In this document: positions 23,114-33,098 of the stretch, in pieces
Layout of the letters: each line of letters starts with the position of its first letter
How positions within the stretch are numbered: the first letter of the stretch is position 1
NCBI GenBank assembly: GCA_026647215.1
Contig: JAPKHC010000016.1
Span: forward strand, 1 to 64,000
From: F1-120-MAGs118 sp013360535
Lineage (GTDB): Bacteria > Planctomycetota > UBA1135 > GCA-002686595
DNA length: 64,000 nucleotides
Reading direction: 5' to 3'
Notes under the pieces: generated by a model
Database searches by the model: none
The model's input: the letters and a program-made list of their open reading frames with translations, nothing else
What the model was told of the DNA's origin: nothing
Translations under genes and position numbers: made by a program

Positions 23114-25138
23114 TCAGCGCCTCCCGCTCCACTCGAGCATCTGCGCCTCGAGCGACGTCGGGTAGCTGAGCTTCGCGTCGACCACGTTGCCTTGCGCGTC
23201 GCGCACGGCCTCGAGGCGCGGGAACACGAAGGCCGAGAGCGCGGGGACGTCGAGGCGTGCGTAGCGCGCGACGATCTCGTCGCGCAGGCGCGGGTCGAAC
23301 GCCACGCCGTAGCGCTCGATCAGTTCCTTCGCGCCGTCGTAGTCGCCGGTGCTCTTGATCTGCTGGACGAGCGCGAGCAGTTCGCCGCAGGCGGCGCGGA
23401 AGCTGCGCGCGTCGAGCACACGCAGGAACGTGCGGCCTTCGCGCACGACCTGGCGCAGCGCTTCCGGATGGCGGTGCTCGATCCAGCGCACGATCAGCTG
23501 GCGATTGCGCAGGTGGTCCTCCTCGAGGCGCTCGCCCTCGGGCGCGCGGCGCAGTTGCTGCAAGCCACCGTTGCGCACGAACTGCTCGTAGCAGGCGAGC
23601 GAAGCCTCGGAAACGTCGGACAAGAGCCCGAGTTCCTGCAGCTTCGGATCGCCCATAAACCACAGCGCGACGAGGTCCGAGCGCGCCTCCTCGAGCGTCG
23701 AGTAGTGCTCGCGGATCCACTGCGCCGGATCGCCTTGGCGTTCGGGCGACTGACGGCCCGAGGCGTGGCCGATCACCTCGTGCATCGCGACGAGCAGCTC
23801 GTGCGTGAGCGCCTGCCAGCGCTCCGCGCGCGCGAGTTCAGCGGAATCCCATGTGAATTCCGCGCGCGCCGACGGCGAGGCCGAACGCTCCTGCGCCTCG
23901 ATCACGTTGGCGAGGCTGACCGACTTCGAGCCGTGGTTCTCGCGCACCCACGCGTCGTTGGGCAGGTTGATGCCGATCGGCGTCACGGGGCCACAGTCGC
24001 CGGTCTCGATGACGACGTCGATCGAGCGCGCGGTGATGCCGACGACGTCGGGCTTCTTGAACTCGGCGGCGTACGGCATGTGGTCCTCGAACCACTGCGC
24101 GTTCGACGCGATCGTGCGCAGCTGCTCGGCCTTGCGCGGATCCTCGTAGCTCACGATGCCCTGCCACGCGCCCTTGCGGCCGCGCGGATCGACGTACACC
24201 TCGACGAACGAGTTGACAGTGTCGACCGGCGACGTCGTGTCGGCGACCCACGCGATGTCGTAGGCGACGCGGTCCTCGCGCTTGCCGGTGCGGTAGAAGC
24301 GGATCTGCGCCTCGAGCGCGCGGCGCGTGGCCTCGGGCGCCAACGGCAGCGCGGCCTCGAGGTGCGCGACCACTTTCGCGAGCTCGTCCGCGTACATCCC
24401 CGGCTCAATGCCTTCCGTGGGCACACCGATGCGCCACGGACGTTCGACGAGCTTGCCGTCCGGGCCGACCTCGACGTTCGAGTTGAGCGAGTACTGCTCC
24501 TCGAAATCCTCGAGACGCCGCACCGAGACTCCGGGGCCGTAGAAGTTCGCCGCGGAGCCCTGCAGGATGTCGAGCCCGCCCGAACCGGACTTCGCTGTGA
24601 CCATCGGCTTGTGGTCGGGATCGAACAGCATCGGCCCGAGCCGCTCGACCATCCCACGCACGCTCTCGCCTTCGCGCAGCGGCAATTTCGCGCCACTCAG
24701 GCGCGCCGCGTCGGCCGCGTCGGCGAGTTCGCTCGGCTTGAGCCGCAGGCAGAACTTGCGCGCCGTCGTGTTGTGGTACGGCGAGCTGTGCACCCACAGG
24801 AGCTTCGTGTAGCGCCGGATTTCCTCCTGCGCGCGCGCGCCGATCGAACCGGAATGCGTGTAGAGCTCCTCGAAAAGCTGCAGCAGCTCCGGCCCTTCGG
24901 CGCAACGCTGACGGAAGTAGATCGAACGACCGGCGACGGCGGCCTGGTAGAGGTGCCAGCACAGCGCTCGCTCGCGCGGCGTCAGGCGCTCGAAGCCGTC
25001 CGCGTACACGCGCACGATCGCGACGTCGTCGACGCGCTCGAGCAGGAACTTGCGCTCCGGCTCGCGAGCGGGCTGCGAAGTCGCTTGGCAGGCGCCGAGA
25101 ACGCCGACGAGGGCGAGAGCGAGGGCACGGTGCTTCAT
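23114..25138 (-). CDS. Dipeptidyl-peptidase III-like (M49) lipoprotein
   Basis: A 674-aa protein with a lipoprotein signal (VGVLGAC, Cys at residue 17). The M49 zinc motif HEVIGH is at 453-458 and the second motif EEARSD at 483-488 (family consensus EECRAD/E), so the two His and the Glu for zinc and the catalytic Glu are present. The upstream region shows DPP III-like EVYVDPRGRKGAWQG and INLPNDAWVRENHGSKSVSL. DPP III enzymes release dipeptides from the N-terminus of short peptides; eukaryotic and Bacteroides forms are mostly cytosolic, but this one should be membrane-anchored in the periplasm. It is divergent from the Ig-like lipoprotein gene, 49 bp away. Confidence 0.87.
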   Translation of the reverse strand: MKHRALALALVGVLGACQATSQPAREPERKFLLERVDDVAIVRVYADGFERLTPRERALCWHLYQAAVAGRSIYFRQRCAEGPELLQLFEELYTHSGSIGARAQEEIRRYTKLLWVHSSPYHNTTARKFCLRLKPSELADAADAARLSGAKLPLREGESVRGMVERLGPMLFDPDHKPMVTAKSGSGGLDILQGSAANFYGPGVSVRRLEDFEEQYSLNSNVEVGPDGKLVERPWRIGVPTEGIEPGMYADELAKVVAHLEAALPLAPEATRRALEAQIRFYRTGKREDRVAYDIAWVADTTSPVDTVNSFVEVYVDPRGRKGAWQGIVSYEDPRKAEQLRTIASNAQWFEDHMPYAAEFKKPDVVGITARSIDVVIETGDCGPVTPIGINLPNDAWVRENHGSKSVSLANVIEAQERSASPSARAEFTWDSAELARAERWQALTHELLVAMHEVIGHASGRQSPERQGDPAQWIREHYSTLEEARSDLVALWFMGDPKLQELGLLSDVSEASLACYEQFVRNGGLQQLRRAPEGERLEEDHLRNRQLIVRWIEHRHPEALRQVVREGRTFLRVLDARSFRAACGELLALVQQIKSTGDYDGAKELIERYGVAFDPRLRDEIVARYARLDVPALSAFVFPRLEAVRDAQGNVVDAKLSYPTSLEAQMLEWSGRR

Positions 25139-25187
25139 CGCCGCATGGTAGCGACGACGGGCGAGACGGAAACGCTAGGATGCCCGC

Positions 25188-26384
25188 GTGAAACGCCCTC
25201 TGAACGCCCTCCCGCTTGCGCTCCTCGTTCTCACGGCCTGCGAGAAGCCCTCGGCGACCGTCGCGCCCGTCGCGCCCGTCAACTCATCCGCGGCGTCGGT
25301 TGCCGATGCGAGCTCCGCCGCGAACGCCGGCCTCGCGCTCGAGCTGCGGGGGCCGACCGAGGTCGAGGAAGGCAAGTCGTTCGACGTCGAGTGCGTGGTG
25401 ACCGGAGCCGGCGACGCGGCGGTGAAGTACCTGTGGACCTACCAAGGTGTGCAGCCGCGCCTCGTCGTCGCGCCCAACGCCGGTGCGAAGCAGACGCTCA
25501 CGGCGCCGGAATGGGTGCAAGACACCGACCTCGTGATCGCGGTGAAGGCGAGTGTGGGCACGCAGTCGGTCGAGCGCGAGCTGAAGGTGCGCCTGCGCGC
25601 CGACGACGATCCGCCGGTGGCCGAGATCTCGGCGCCGAAGTGGTGCGAGTGTGGCGAGCTCGTCGCGCTCGTCGGCCAGAGCCACAACGAACGCCTGCAA
25701 GAGACTTCGCCGCGCTGGACGCAGCTGGGCGACGGCCCGCGGGTCACGCTCGACGTGGCGGACCGGCTGCAGACGCAATTCCTCGCGCCCGAGCACGACG
25801 GTCCCTACTCGATCGAGATGGAGCTCGCGGTCAGCGACGCCGGCGGCGGAGTCGGCAAGGCGACGGCGCGCATCGACGTCACGTGCGATCCGGGTTCGGT
25901 GCCGCTGCCCAAGGGGTCCGAGCTCGAGCTCGTGGCCTCGCAGGGCGTCGAGAATCCTCTGCCGCGTGGCGCGTGGGTGCTCGCCGGTTCGGTCGAGCTC
26001 GAGCCGTCGGGAGAGGGCCCGGTCGAATCCTTCGTGCGCTTCGGAGTCGAGAAGACCGGCGCTGCGCTCAAGCTGGTGCGCGAGGGCGACGAGACGCAGC
26101 TCTCGGTCGTGCTGCTCGAGAAGAGCCCCGAAGGCGCGTGGATCCAGCCGCCGTTCAACCGCGTCGTGCCGCTCGGCCCGTTCCCGTCGAACGTGCCACT
26201 CGGCTTCGAGTTCGAGAGCGACGGCCGCGAGGTCAAGGTGCGCATCGGCCCCGCCGGCGCGCGCGAGCAGTGGCAGGAGATGCCCTTCGACATCTACCTG
26301 CTGCTCGATCGCCGGCCGCGGCACTTCGCCGTCGATGCGCTCGGCGGCTCGGCGAAGCTCGGACGCCTCGTGCTGAAGAGCTGA
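25188..26384 (+). CDS. Lipoprotein with Ig/PKD-like domains
   Basis: A 398-aa protein from GTG 25188. Signal and lipobox LLVLTAC put the lipid-modified Cys at residue 18, followed by a Ser/Ala/Val-rich linker. Residues ~50-135 (LRGPTEVEEGKSFDVECVV and YLWTYQGV) and ~140-230 (PPVAEISAPKWCECGELVALVG, YSIEMELAVSDAGG) look like two PKD/Ig-type beta domains. Residues ~235-398 form another beta-rich domain (PRGAWVLAGSVELEPSG, EFESDGREVKVRIGP) resembling a concanavalin-like sheet. No enzyme motif is seen. It is probably an envelope-exposed binding protein of unknown role. Confidence 0.7.
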   Translation: MKRPLNALPLALLVLTACEKPSATVAPVAPVNSSAASVADASSAANAGLALELRGPTEVEEGKSFDVECVVTGAGDAAVKYLWTYQGVQPRLVVAPNAGAKQTLTAPEWVQDTDLVIAVKASVGTQSVERELKVRLRADDDPPVAEISAPKWCECGELVALVGQSHNERLQETSPRWTQLGDGPRVTLDVADRLQTQFLAPEHDGPYSIEMELAVSDAGGGVGKATARIDVTCDPGSVPLPKGSELELVASQGVENPLPRGAWVLAGSVELEPSGEGPVESFVRFGVEKTGAALKLVREGDETQLSVVLLEKSPEGAWIQPPFNRVVPLGPFPSNVPLGFEFESDGREVKVRIGPAGAREQWQEMPFDIYLLLDRRPRHFAVDALGGSAKLGRLVLKS

Positions 26385-26419
26385 GAGCTCGTGAGGAAGT
26401 GAGGGTACGAGCTCTCAGC
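26380..26419. terminator. Bidirectional hairpin between convergent genes
   Basis: GCTGAGAGCTCGT (26380-26392) and ACGAGCTCTCAGC (26407-26419) are perfect 13-bp inverted arms with a 14-nt loop. They start inside the stop region of the Ig-like lipoprotein gene and face the ABC-F gene end. A second smaller GC dyad (GCGCCG/CGGCGC) follows at 26429-26448. No T tract follows, so rho-independent action is uncertain. Confidence 0.6.
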
Positions 26420-26456
26420 GTGCTTGCTGCGCCGTCGCCTGGCGGCGCCGGACGAG

Positions 26457-28370
26457 TCAACTCCGCAGCGCCTCGAGCTCTTCCCAACGCGAGTAGGCCT
26501 TCGCGATCGCGTCCGCGAGCTCCGCGCGCCGCTCTTTCGCCGCTTCCAGCGCCGCGCGAGGCCCGGCATAGATCGCCGGATCGCCGAGCGCCTCGTCGAG
26601 CGCCGCCAGCTCGCCTTCGAGCTTGGGGATCTCGCTCTCGAGCTTCTCGAGTTCCTGAACCTGCCACGGCGTGATGCGCTTCTTCGCCGTCGGCGCGGCC
26701 TTCGTCTCCGCCGTTTTTGCCTTGGAAACCGGCTTTCCCGCGCGTGCGGCTCGCTCGGCCTCACGTTCCTTCGCGAGCAGCTCGAGCAGGCCCGACATGT
26801 CGCCGTGGTGCAGCCGCGCGCGCCCCGCGCCATCGAGGTACAGCACCTGCGTCGCGACGCGGTCGAGGAACCAGCGGTCGTGGCTCACGAGCACCGCCGC
26901 GCCGTCGAAGGCGAGCAGCGCCTCCTCGAGCGCACGCAGCGTCTGCAGGTCGAGGTCGTTGGTCGGTTCGTCGAGCACGAGCAGGTTGCCCGACTGCAGC
27001 ATGAGCTTGGCGAGCATCAGGCGGTTGCGCTCGCCGCCCGAGAGCTGGCGCACGAGGTTGCGCTGCACCGACACGTCGAAGCCGAAGCGGTCGAGGTAAC
27101 TCTCCGCGCGCACGACGCGCTCGCCGATCTTGACGACGTCGCTGCGGCCGGCGAGCTCCTCGAGCAACGTGACGTCGAGCTGCACGCCCGTGCGCATCTG
27201 GTCGACCGACGCGAACTTCACCGTCTCGCCGATGCTGCGCGTGCCCGTGTCGGGCGCGAGCTCCCCGAGCAGCATGCGCACCAGCGTCGACTTGCCCGCG
27301 CCATTGGGCCCGACGATGCCAAGGCGCGTGCCCGGCGCGAGCTCGAGGTCGAGCTTCGGCACGACGACCCGCTCGCCGAAACGCTTCGAGATGCCTTCGA
27401 GCTTCAGCACGCGCGAGCCCAGCCGCGGCCCGGCCGGGAACTGGAACTCGAGGTCGTCGGTCAGCGCGATCGGAACCGACGACACGGTCTGCTCGTAGCG
27501 GCGGATGCGCGCCTTCTGCTTGGTCGTGCGCGCCGGCGCGCCCCTTCGCATCCAGGCCGTCTCGCGGCGCAGCAGGTTGAGGCGCGAGCTCTCGGCCTTG
27601 CGCTCGCTGTCGAGCCGATCGGCGCGCTTCTCGAGGTAGTCGCCGTACCCGCCCTGGTACGAGAACAGCTCGCCGCGGTCGAGCTCGACGATGCGATCAC
27701 AGACACGGTCGAGGAAGTAGCGGTCGTGCGTGACGAGCAGGAGCGGCGTGCGCGTCTCGAGGAACCAGTCCTCGAGCCAGTCGGTGACGAGCGCGTCGAG
27801 GTGGTTGGTCGGCTCGTCGAGCAGGAGCAGCTCCGGTCCCGCGAGCAACAGGCGCGCGAGCGCGACGCGGCGCCGCTCGCCACCCGACATCGTTCCGCAG
27901 AGCGCTTCCGGGTTCGGCAGGCCGAGCGCCTCGAGCGTGCTCTCGACCTTGTGCTCGACGTCGTGGCCACCCAGGCGCTCGAGTTCGGCCTCGAGCCGGG
28001 CCGCGCGCGCGATGGCCTTCTCGAGCGCTTCACCGTGCGCCTTGCCCAGCTCGCCGTGCACACGCTCGAGGTCGCGCAGCACGCGCTCGCGCTCGACCAG
28101 CCCGCCGCGCACGACCTCGCGCGCGGTCGCGTTGCCGTCGAGCTGCGGATCCTGCTCGAGGTACCCAAGGCGCAGGTCGCGCCGCACGATGCGAGTGCCC
28201 GCGTCGGGCAGGTCGAGGCCCGCGAGGATGCGCATCAAGGTCGACTTGCCGCCGCCGTTGGGCCCGACGAGGCCGACACGCTCCTCGTCACCGATCATCA
28301 GCGTGACGCCGCGCAGGAGCGTGCGGTCACCGTGGCTTTTGGTCACTCCGTCGATCGAGAGCAGCGTCAT
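26457..28370 (-). CDS. ABC-F family ATPase, Uup type
   Basis: A 637-aa cytosolic protein (ATG 28370 chosen over TTG 28379) with two ABC domains and no membrane segments. The first has GPNGGGKST (~36-44), MSGGERRRVALAR and LLLDEPTNHLD. The second has GPNGAGKST, LSGGERNRLMLAKLML and LVLDEPTNDLDLQT. The C-terminal ~90 residues are Lys/Glu-rich with ITPWQVQELEKLESEIPKLE, the coiled-coil DNA- or RNA-binding tail of Uup. Such proteins act on ribosomes or on branched DNA. It is 48 bp downstream of the response regulator on the same strand, so it may be the last gene of that operon, or an independent housekeeping gene. Confidence 0.9.
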   Translation of the reverse strand: MTLLSIDGVTKSHGDRTLLRGVTLMIGDEERVGLVGPNGGGKSTLMRILAGLDLPDAGTRIVRRDLRLGYLEQDPQLDGNATAREVVRGGLVERERVLRDLERVHGELGKAHGEALEKAIARAARLEAELERLGGHDVEHKVESTLEALGLPNPEALCGTMSGGERRRVALARLLLAGPELLLLDEPTNHLDALVTDWLEDWFLETRTPLLLVTHDRYFLDRVCDRIVELDRGELFSYQGGYGDYLEKRADRLDSERKAESSRLNLLRRETAWMRRGAPARTTKQKARIRRYEQTVSSVPIALTDDLEFQFPAGPRLGSRVLKLEGISKRFGERVVVPKLDLELAPGTRLGIVGPNGAGKSTLVRMLLGELAPDTGTRSIGETVKFASVDQMRTGVQLDVTLLEELAGRSDVVKIGERVVRAESYLDRFGFDVSVQRNLVRQLSGGERNRLMLAKLMLQSGNLLVLDEPTNDLDLQTLRALEEALLAFDGAAVLVSHDRWFLDRVATQVLYLDGAGRARLHHGDMSGLLELLAKEREAERAARAGKPVSKAKTAETKAAPTAKKRITPWQVQELEKLESEIPKLEGELAALDEALGDPAIYAGPRAALEAAKERRAELADAIAKAYSRWEELEALRS

Positions 28371-28418
28371 GGGCCGCAAGAGGATGACGCGAGCCCGCGC
28401 GCGGCGCCACCTCCGGCC

Positions 28419-29773
<1,355 letters not shown>

Positions 29774-29777
<4 letters not shown>

Positions 29778-31258
29778 GGCGTGTGGAGGGGCAGTTGGAT
29801 GCGGAACAGCGCGCCGTGGCCCGTGTCGAGCACCTCGATGCGACCGGAGTGCGCGGTGACGATGCGGTGCACGATGGCGAGGCCGAGGCCCGTGCCCGAA
29901 CCGGGTTCCTTGGTGGTGAAGAACGGATCGAAGATGCGCTCGCGGATGTCCGCGGGGATGCCGGGCCCCTGGTCCTCGACCTCGATGCGCACGTCACCGT
30001 TCGCCTGCGTCCAGCGCACGCTCACGCGACCGCCGGCGGGGCTGGCGTCGATGGCGTTGTGGATCAGGTTGAGCAGCACCTGCTTCACTTCGGTCGGGTT
30101 GCCGGAGAGCTGCGGGAGTTCGGGTTCGATCTGCACGTCGAGCTCGAGCTGGCGCGAGCGCAGGCGGTGCTCGAGCAGCACGCGCAGCTCGCGCATCAGC
30201 GCCTCGGCGCCGAAACTGACGCGTGCGCCGCTCTCGGTGCGCGCGAAGTCGAGCAGGCGCGACGTGATCTCGTGCGCGCGGTAGGCCTCGCGCGCGATGA
30301 TGCCGAGGTACTCGCGCTGCGTCTCCGCGTCGACCGTGCCCTTGCTCAGCCGCCGCTCGAGCCCCTCCGCGCACGACGCGATCGACGCGAGCGGGTTGTT
30401 GATCTCGTGCGCGATGCCGGCCGCCATCGTGCCCAGGCCCGCGAGCCGCGCCGCCCGCACGAACTCGCGCGTGCGCTCCTCGACGCGCTGCTCGAGGCCC
30501 GTGCGCATGCCGTGCAGCTCGTCGCTCATGTGGTTGAACTCGCGCGCGAGCTCGCCGACCTCGTCGCTCGAATGGACCGGCACGCGGTGTCCCAGATCAC
30601 CGCCGGAAATGCGCTTCACGCCGGCGCGCAGCTCCTGCACGGGCCGCACGACCGAGCGCCAGAACATCCAGCTCAAGAGCGCGAGCACCGCCAGCGCCAC
30701 CGCCGTCATGGCGAGCACCGCCGCGCGCACCCGCCGCGCTTCCTCGCGCATCGCCGTGCCGGTCTTGCGCGATTCCTCGCGCATCTCCTCGTTGAGCACC
30801 CACGCGTGGCGTCGCGCGACCTCGACCAGCTCGCCCAGCTCCGGCGAGTTCGTGTCCACCGCTCGCCCGAGCGCCTCGAGGTCATCGCGCAGGGCCTCCA
30901 TCAGGCGCGACTCGGACTCGATGTGCTCCTCGCGCGAAGGATCGTCGCCGATCGGGCCGCTCTCGAGCTCGACGACGCAGCGCTCCGCCTCGAGCAGGAA
31001 CGCGCGGAAGGCCTCGCGCTGCTCGTTCGTCGGCCGCGCGCCACCGAGGCTCTCGATACGGCCCTTGAACATCGTCATCTCGTGCAGGATGTCGCGCGAG
31101 AAGGCCTCCTCGCGGTGCTCCTCCGTCACGCGGCGCACCTCGACGTTGATGTCGCCGACCGAGCGCGAGACCTCGACGCCGAGCGCGACGAGCAGCAGCC
31201 CGAGTGCGCTGAACGCGAGCGCGACGCGCGCACCGAAGCCGAAGCGCACGACCTTCAT
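29774..31258 (-). CDS. Membrane sensor histidine kinase (NtrB-like)
   Basis: A 494-aa protein from ATG 31258. Two membrane segments (~10-30 and ~180-200) flank a ~150-residue, mostly helical, highly charged periplasmic sensor domain. HAMP covers ~201-255 (RPVQELRAGVKRISGGDLGHRVPV). The H-box is AAGIAHEINNPLASI with H284, and the ATPase domain has LNLIHNAIDAS, DQGPGIP, FFTTKEPGSGTGLGL. The NtrB-type H-box and C-terminal layout match a partner for the sigma-54 regulator, with which it overlaps by 4 nt. It also overlaps the unknown protein upstream by 4 nt, tying signalling to the exporter/flavoprotein operon. The signal sensed is not known; a membrane-lipid or envelope cue is a guess. Confidence 0.92.
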
Positions 31259-31866
31259 CGACGCGACTCCGGCGGTGCGAACTCGAGATCGAGCGCGAGC
31301 GTGTCCTCGCCCGCAAGCTCGTCGTGTTCTTCCCAGACCATGCCCGGCACAGCGATCACGCCCTGCAGTCTGGCACCGCCGCCGGGGAGGCGCATCCACG
31401 TGCCCTCGAATTGCACCTCGCGGGCGTGGCTGCGCTCGGCGCAGCGGCCGTGCAGCGTGGCCACGAGCACGCCCGGGACGACGGTCCGTCGCGTCTCGCT
31501 CGTCTGCACGCGCAACGCGACGTGCCCGAGGCGGGTCGCGAGCACCTGCTCGCCAATCCGCTCGAGACCGAGCGTCACCGTCCAGCCCTCGTCGCGCGGC
31601 AGCGTCTCGACCTGACCCGCGGGCACGAAGACGACCGTCGAGGCCTGCGGGCCGAACACGACGCGGCTGCGCTCCGGAACCACGTCCAGTCGCTGCGCCT
31701 CGCCCGGAGCGCGCGAGCCGAGCAAGTCGAGCGCCGTCGGCAGCACGTCCGTCGCGCTCCCGAGCTGCTCGTGACGGGGCAACTCGGCGCGGGTCGCCTC
31801 ACGAACTCCCAGCGCCGCGAGGGCGAGCGCGAGCGGCACGTACGTGAGCCACGCCGGCGAGCTCAC
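31255..31866 (-). CDS. Unknown membrane-anchored protein in the polyketide-lipid operon
   Basis: A 203-aa protein from GTG 31866, whose start lies in the stop of the flavoprotein gene (GTGA) and whose stop overlaps the kinase start (ATGA). The N-terminus (SSPAWLTYVPLALALAALGV) is a single hydrophobic anchor or signal. The rest is beta-rich: SRVVFGPQASTVVFVPAG, WTVTLGLERIG, VPGVLVATLHGRCAER, EGTWMRLPGGGARLQGVI. The alternation and length resemble a YceI-like lipid-binding barrel, but key sequence patterns are weak, so I do not assign it. Its place between exporter, oxidase and sensor kinase suggests a periplasmic lipid-handling or sensing role. Confidence 0.7.
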   Translation of the reverse strand: MSSPAWLTYVPLALALAALGVREATRAELPRHEQLGSATDVLPTALDLLGSRAPGEAQRLDVVPERSRVVFGPQASTVVFVPAGQVETLPRDEGWTVTLGLERIGEQVLATRLGHVALRVQTSETRRTVVPGVLVATLHGRCAERSHAREVQFEGTWMRLPGGGARLQGVIAVPGMVWEEHDELAGEDTLALDLEFAPPESRR

Positions 31867-33098
31867 GCGGGTTTCCTCCCCAGCGCGAGCGCGTCGACCC
31901 AGACCTTCGGCCGCAGGAGCTCGCGCGTCGGCACGTAGTCGCCGGCGACCGACACGATCGTGTCGACGAGGCGCGGTCGGCCCGCGAGCAGCCGGAAGGC
32001 CGCGCTCACCAGCCGCGGATGGCGCAGACCGCGCTGCAGGAGCGTCGAAACCGCCGCACGGGGCGCGATCTCGCGCTTGCGACCGGCGAGGTACGGCGCG
32101 AGCGAGCCAGCGTCCGTGCGGTAGTCGTGCAGCGCCGGCTCCAGTGCGCTCGCGAGCATCTGCGCGCCCTTGATCGCGAAGAAGATGCCCTCGCCCGTCA
32201 CCGGATCGACGTAACCGGCGGCGTCGCCGACGAGCGCGACACCGTCCTGCACCTGCGCGGAGGTCGTCATCGCCATCGAGCCCGTTCCACGCACGGGATC
32301 GATGCGCCGTCCGCGCGCGAGGCGCTCGCCCAGCTGCGGCGTGCGCGCGAGCCACGTTTCGAGGAGCTCGTCTCGGCCGAGCCGCTCGCGCTCGTACTCC
32401 GCGCGGTCGAGCACGAGGTTGAGGCTCACCGCACCCCCGTCGATCGGCGCGCAGGCGAAGAAGCCGTGCTCGAGAAAGTGCACCTCCGCGAGGTCGCCCC
32501 AGTCGACGCCTTCGTAGCGCGTCGTCAGCGCGAGCTTGCGCAGCCAGCTCGATTCCTTGCGGACGCCGAGCGCCGTCGCGACGGCCGAGCGTGTGCCGTC
32601 GGCTCCGATCGTCCAGCGCGCGCGCAGCCGGATCGGCGCCCCGCCGGGCTGGTGCGCGAGCACGCCCACGACCTCGCCGTCGGCGCCGCGCAACAGCTCC
32701 TCGACGCGCCAGCCCTCGTACACACGCGCGCCCGCCCGCTGCGCCGCACGCAGGAGCACCTCGTCGAACACCTCGCGGCGCACGGCCCAGCCGTAGTCGA
32801 ACGGCGCGTGCGCACGCCCGACATCGACGAACCGGCCGCTGACGCGCTTCCCGTGGCCGTGCAGCACCATCCCGCGCACCTCGCGCACGCCGTGGGCCTC
32901 GAGTTCCGCGCGCAACCCGAGCTCGTCGAGCATCGGCAGCACTTCGGGACTCATGAACTCGCCGCAGGCCTTGAAGCGCGGGAAGCGGCGCGCGTCGACG
33001 AGCGCGACCGAGAAGCCCGCGCGCGCGAGGCGCAGGGCCGTCGTCGAGCCCGCGGGACCGGCGCCGACGATCACCACGTCGTGCAGGAGCTCAACCAC
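31863..33098 (-). CDS. FAD-dependent oxidoreductase, geranylgeranyl-reductase family
   Basis: A 411-aa flavoprotein starting at GTG 33098, 8 nt inside the exporter gene. The FAD motif VVIVGAGPAGSTTALRLARAG (8-28) is followed by KACGEFMSPEVL, typical of the geranylgeranyl reductase/PHBH-like group. A second FAD contact, VALVGDAAGYVDPVTGEGI, is at ~275-295. Such enzymes hydroxylate, dehydrogenate or reduce lipids and aromatic rings. In the Streptomyces griseus srs operon a flavin hydroxylase modifies the product of a type III polyketide synthase, so a tailoring role on the polyketide made by the divergent operon is likely. The C-terminal ~100 residues are helical and may contact the membrane. 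Confidence 0.88.
   Translation of the reverse strand: MVELLHDVVIVGAGPAGSTTALRLARAGFSVALVDARRFPRFKACGEFMSPEVLPMLDELGLRAELEAHGVREVRGMVLHGHGKRVSGRFVDVGRAHAPFDYGWAVRREVFDEVLLRAAQRAGARVYEGWRVEELLRGADGEVVGVLAHQPGGAPIRLRARWTIGADGTRSAVATALGVRKESSWLRKLALTTRYEGVDWGDLAEVHFLEHGFFACAPIDGGAVSLNLVLDRAEYERERLGRDELLETWLARTPQLGERLARGRRIDPVRGTGSMAMTTSAQVQDGVALVGDAAGYVDPVTGEGIFFAIKGAQMLASALEPALHDYRTDAGSLAPYLAGRKREIAPRAAVSTLLQRGLRHPRLVSAAFRLLAGRPRLVDTIVSVAGDYVPTRELLRPKVWVDALALGRKPA

Noticed and set aside
23192..26674. Plus-strand open frame of 1160 codons opposite the DPP III gene and running over the Ig-like lipoprotein gene
   Set aside because: Antisense to the M49 gene with HEVIGH and out of frame with the lipoprotein gene; composition is not protein-like.
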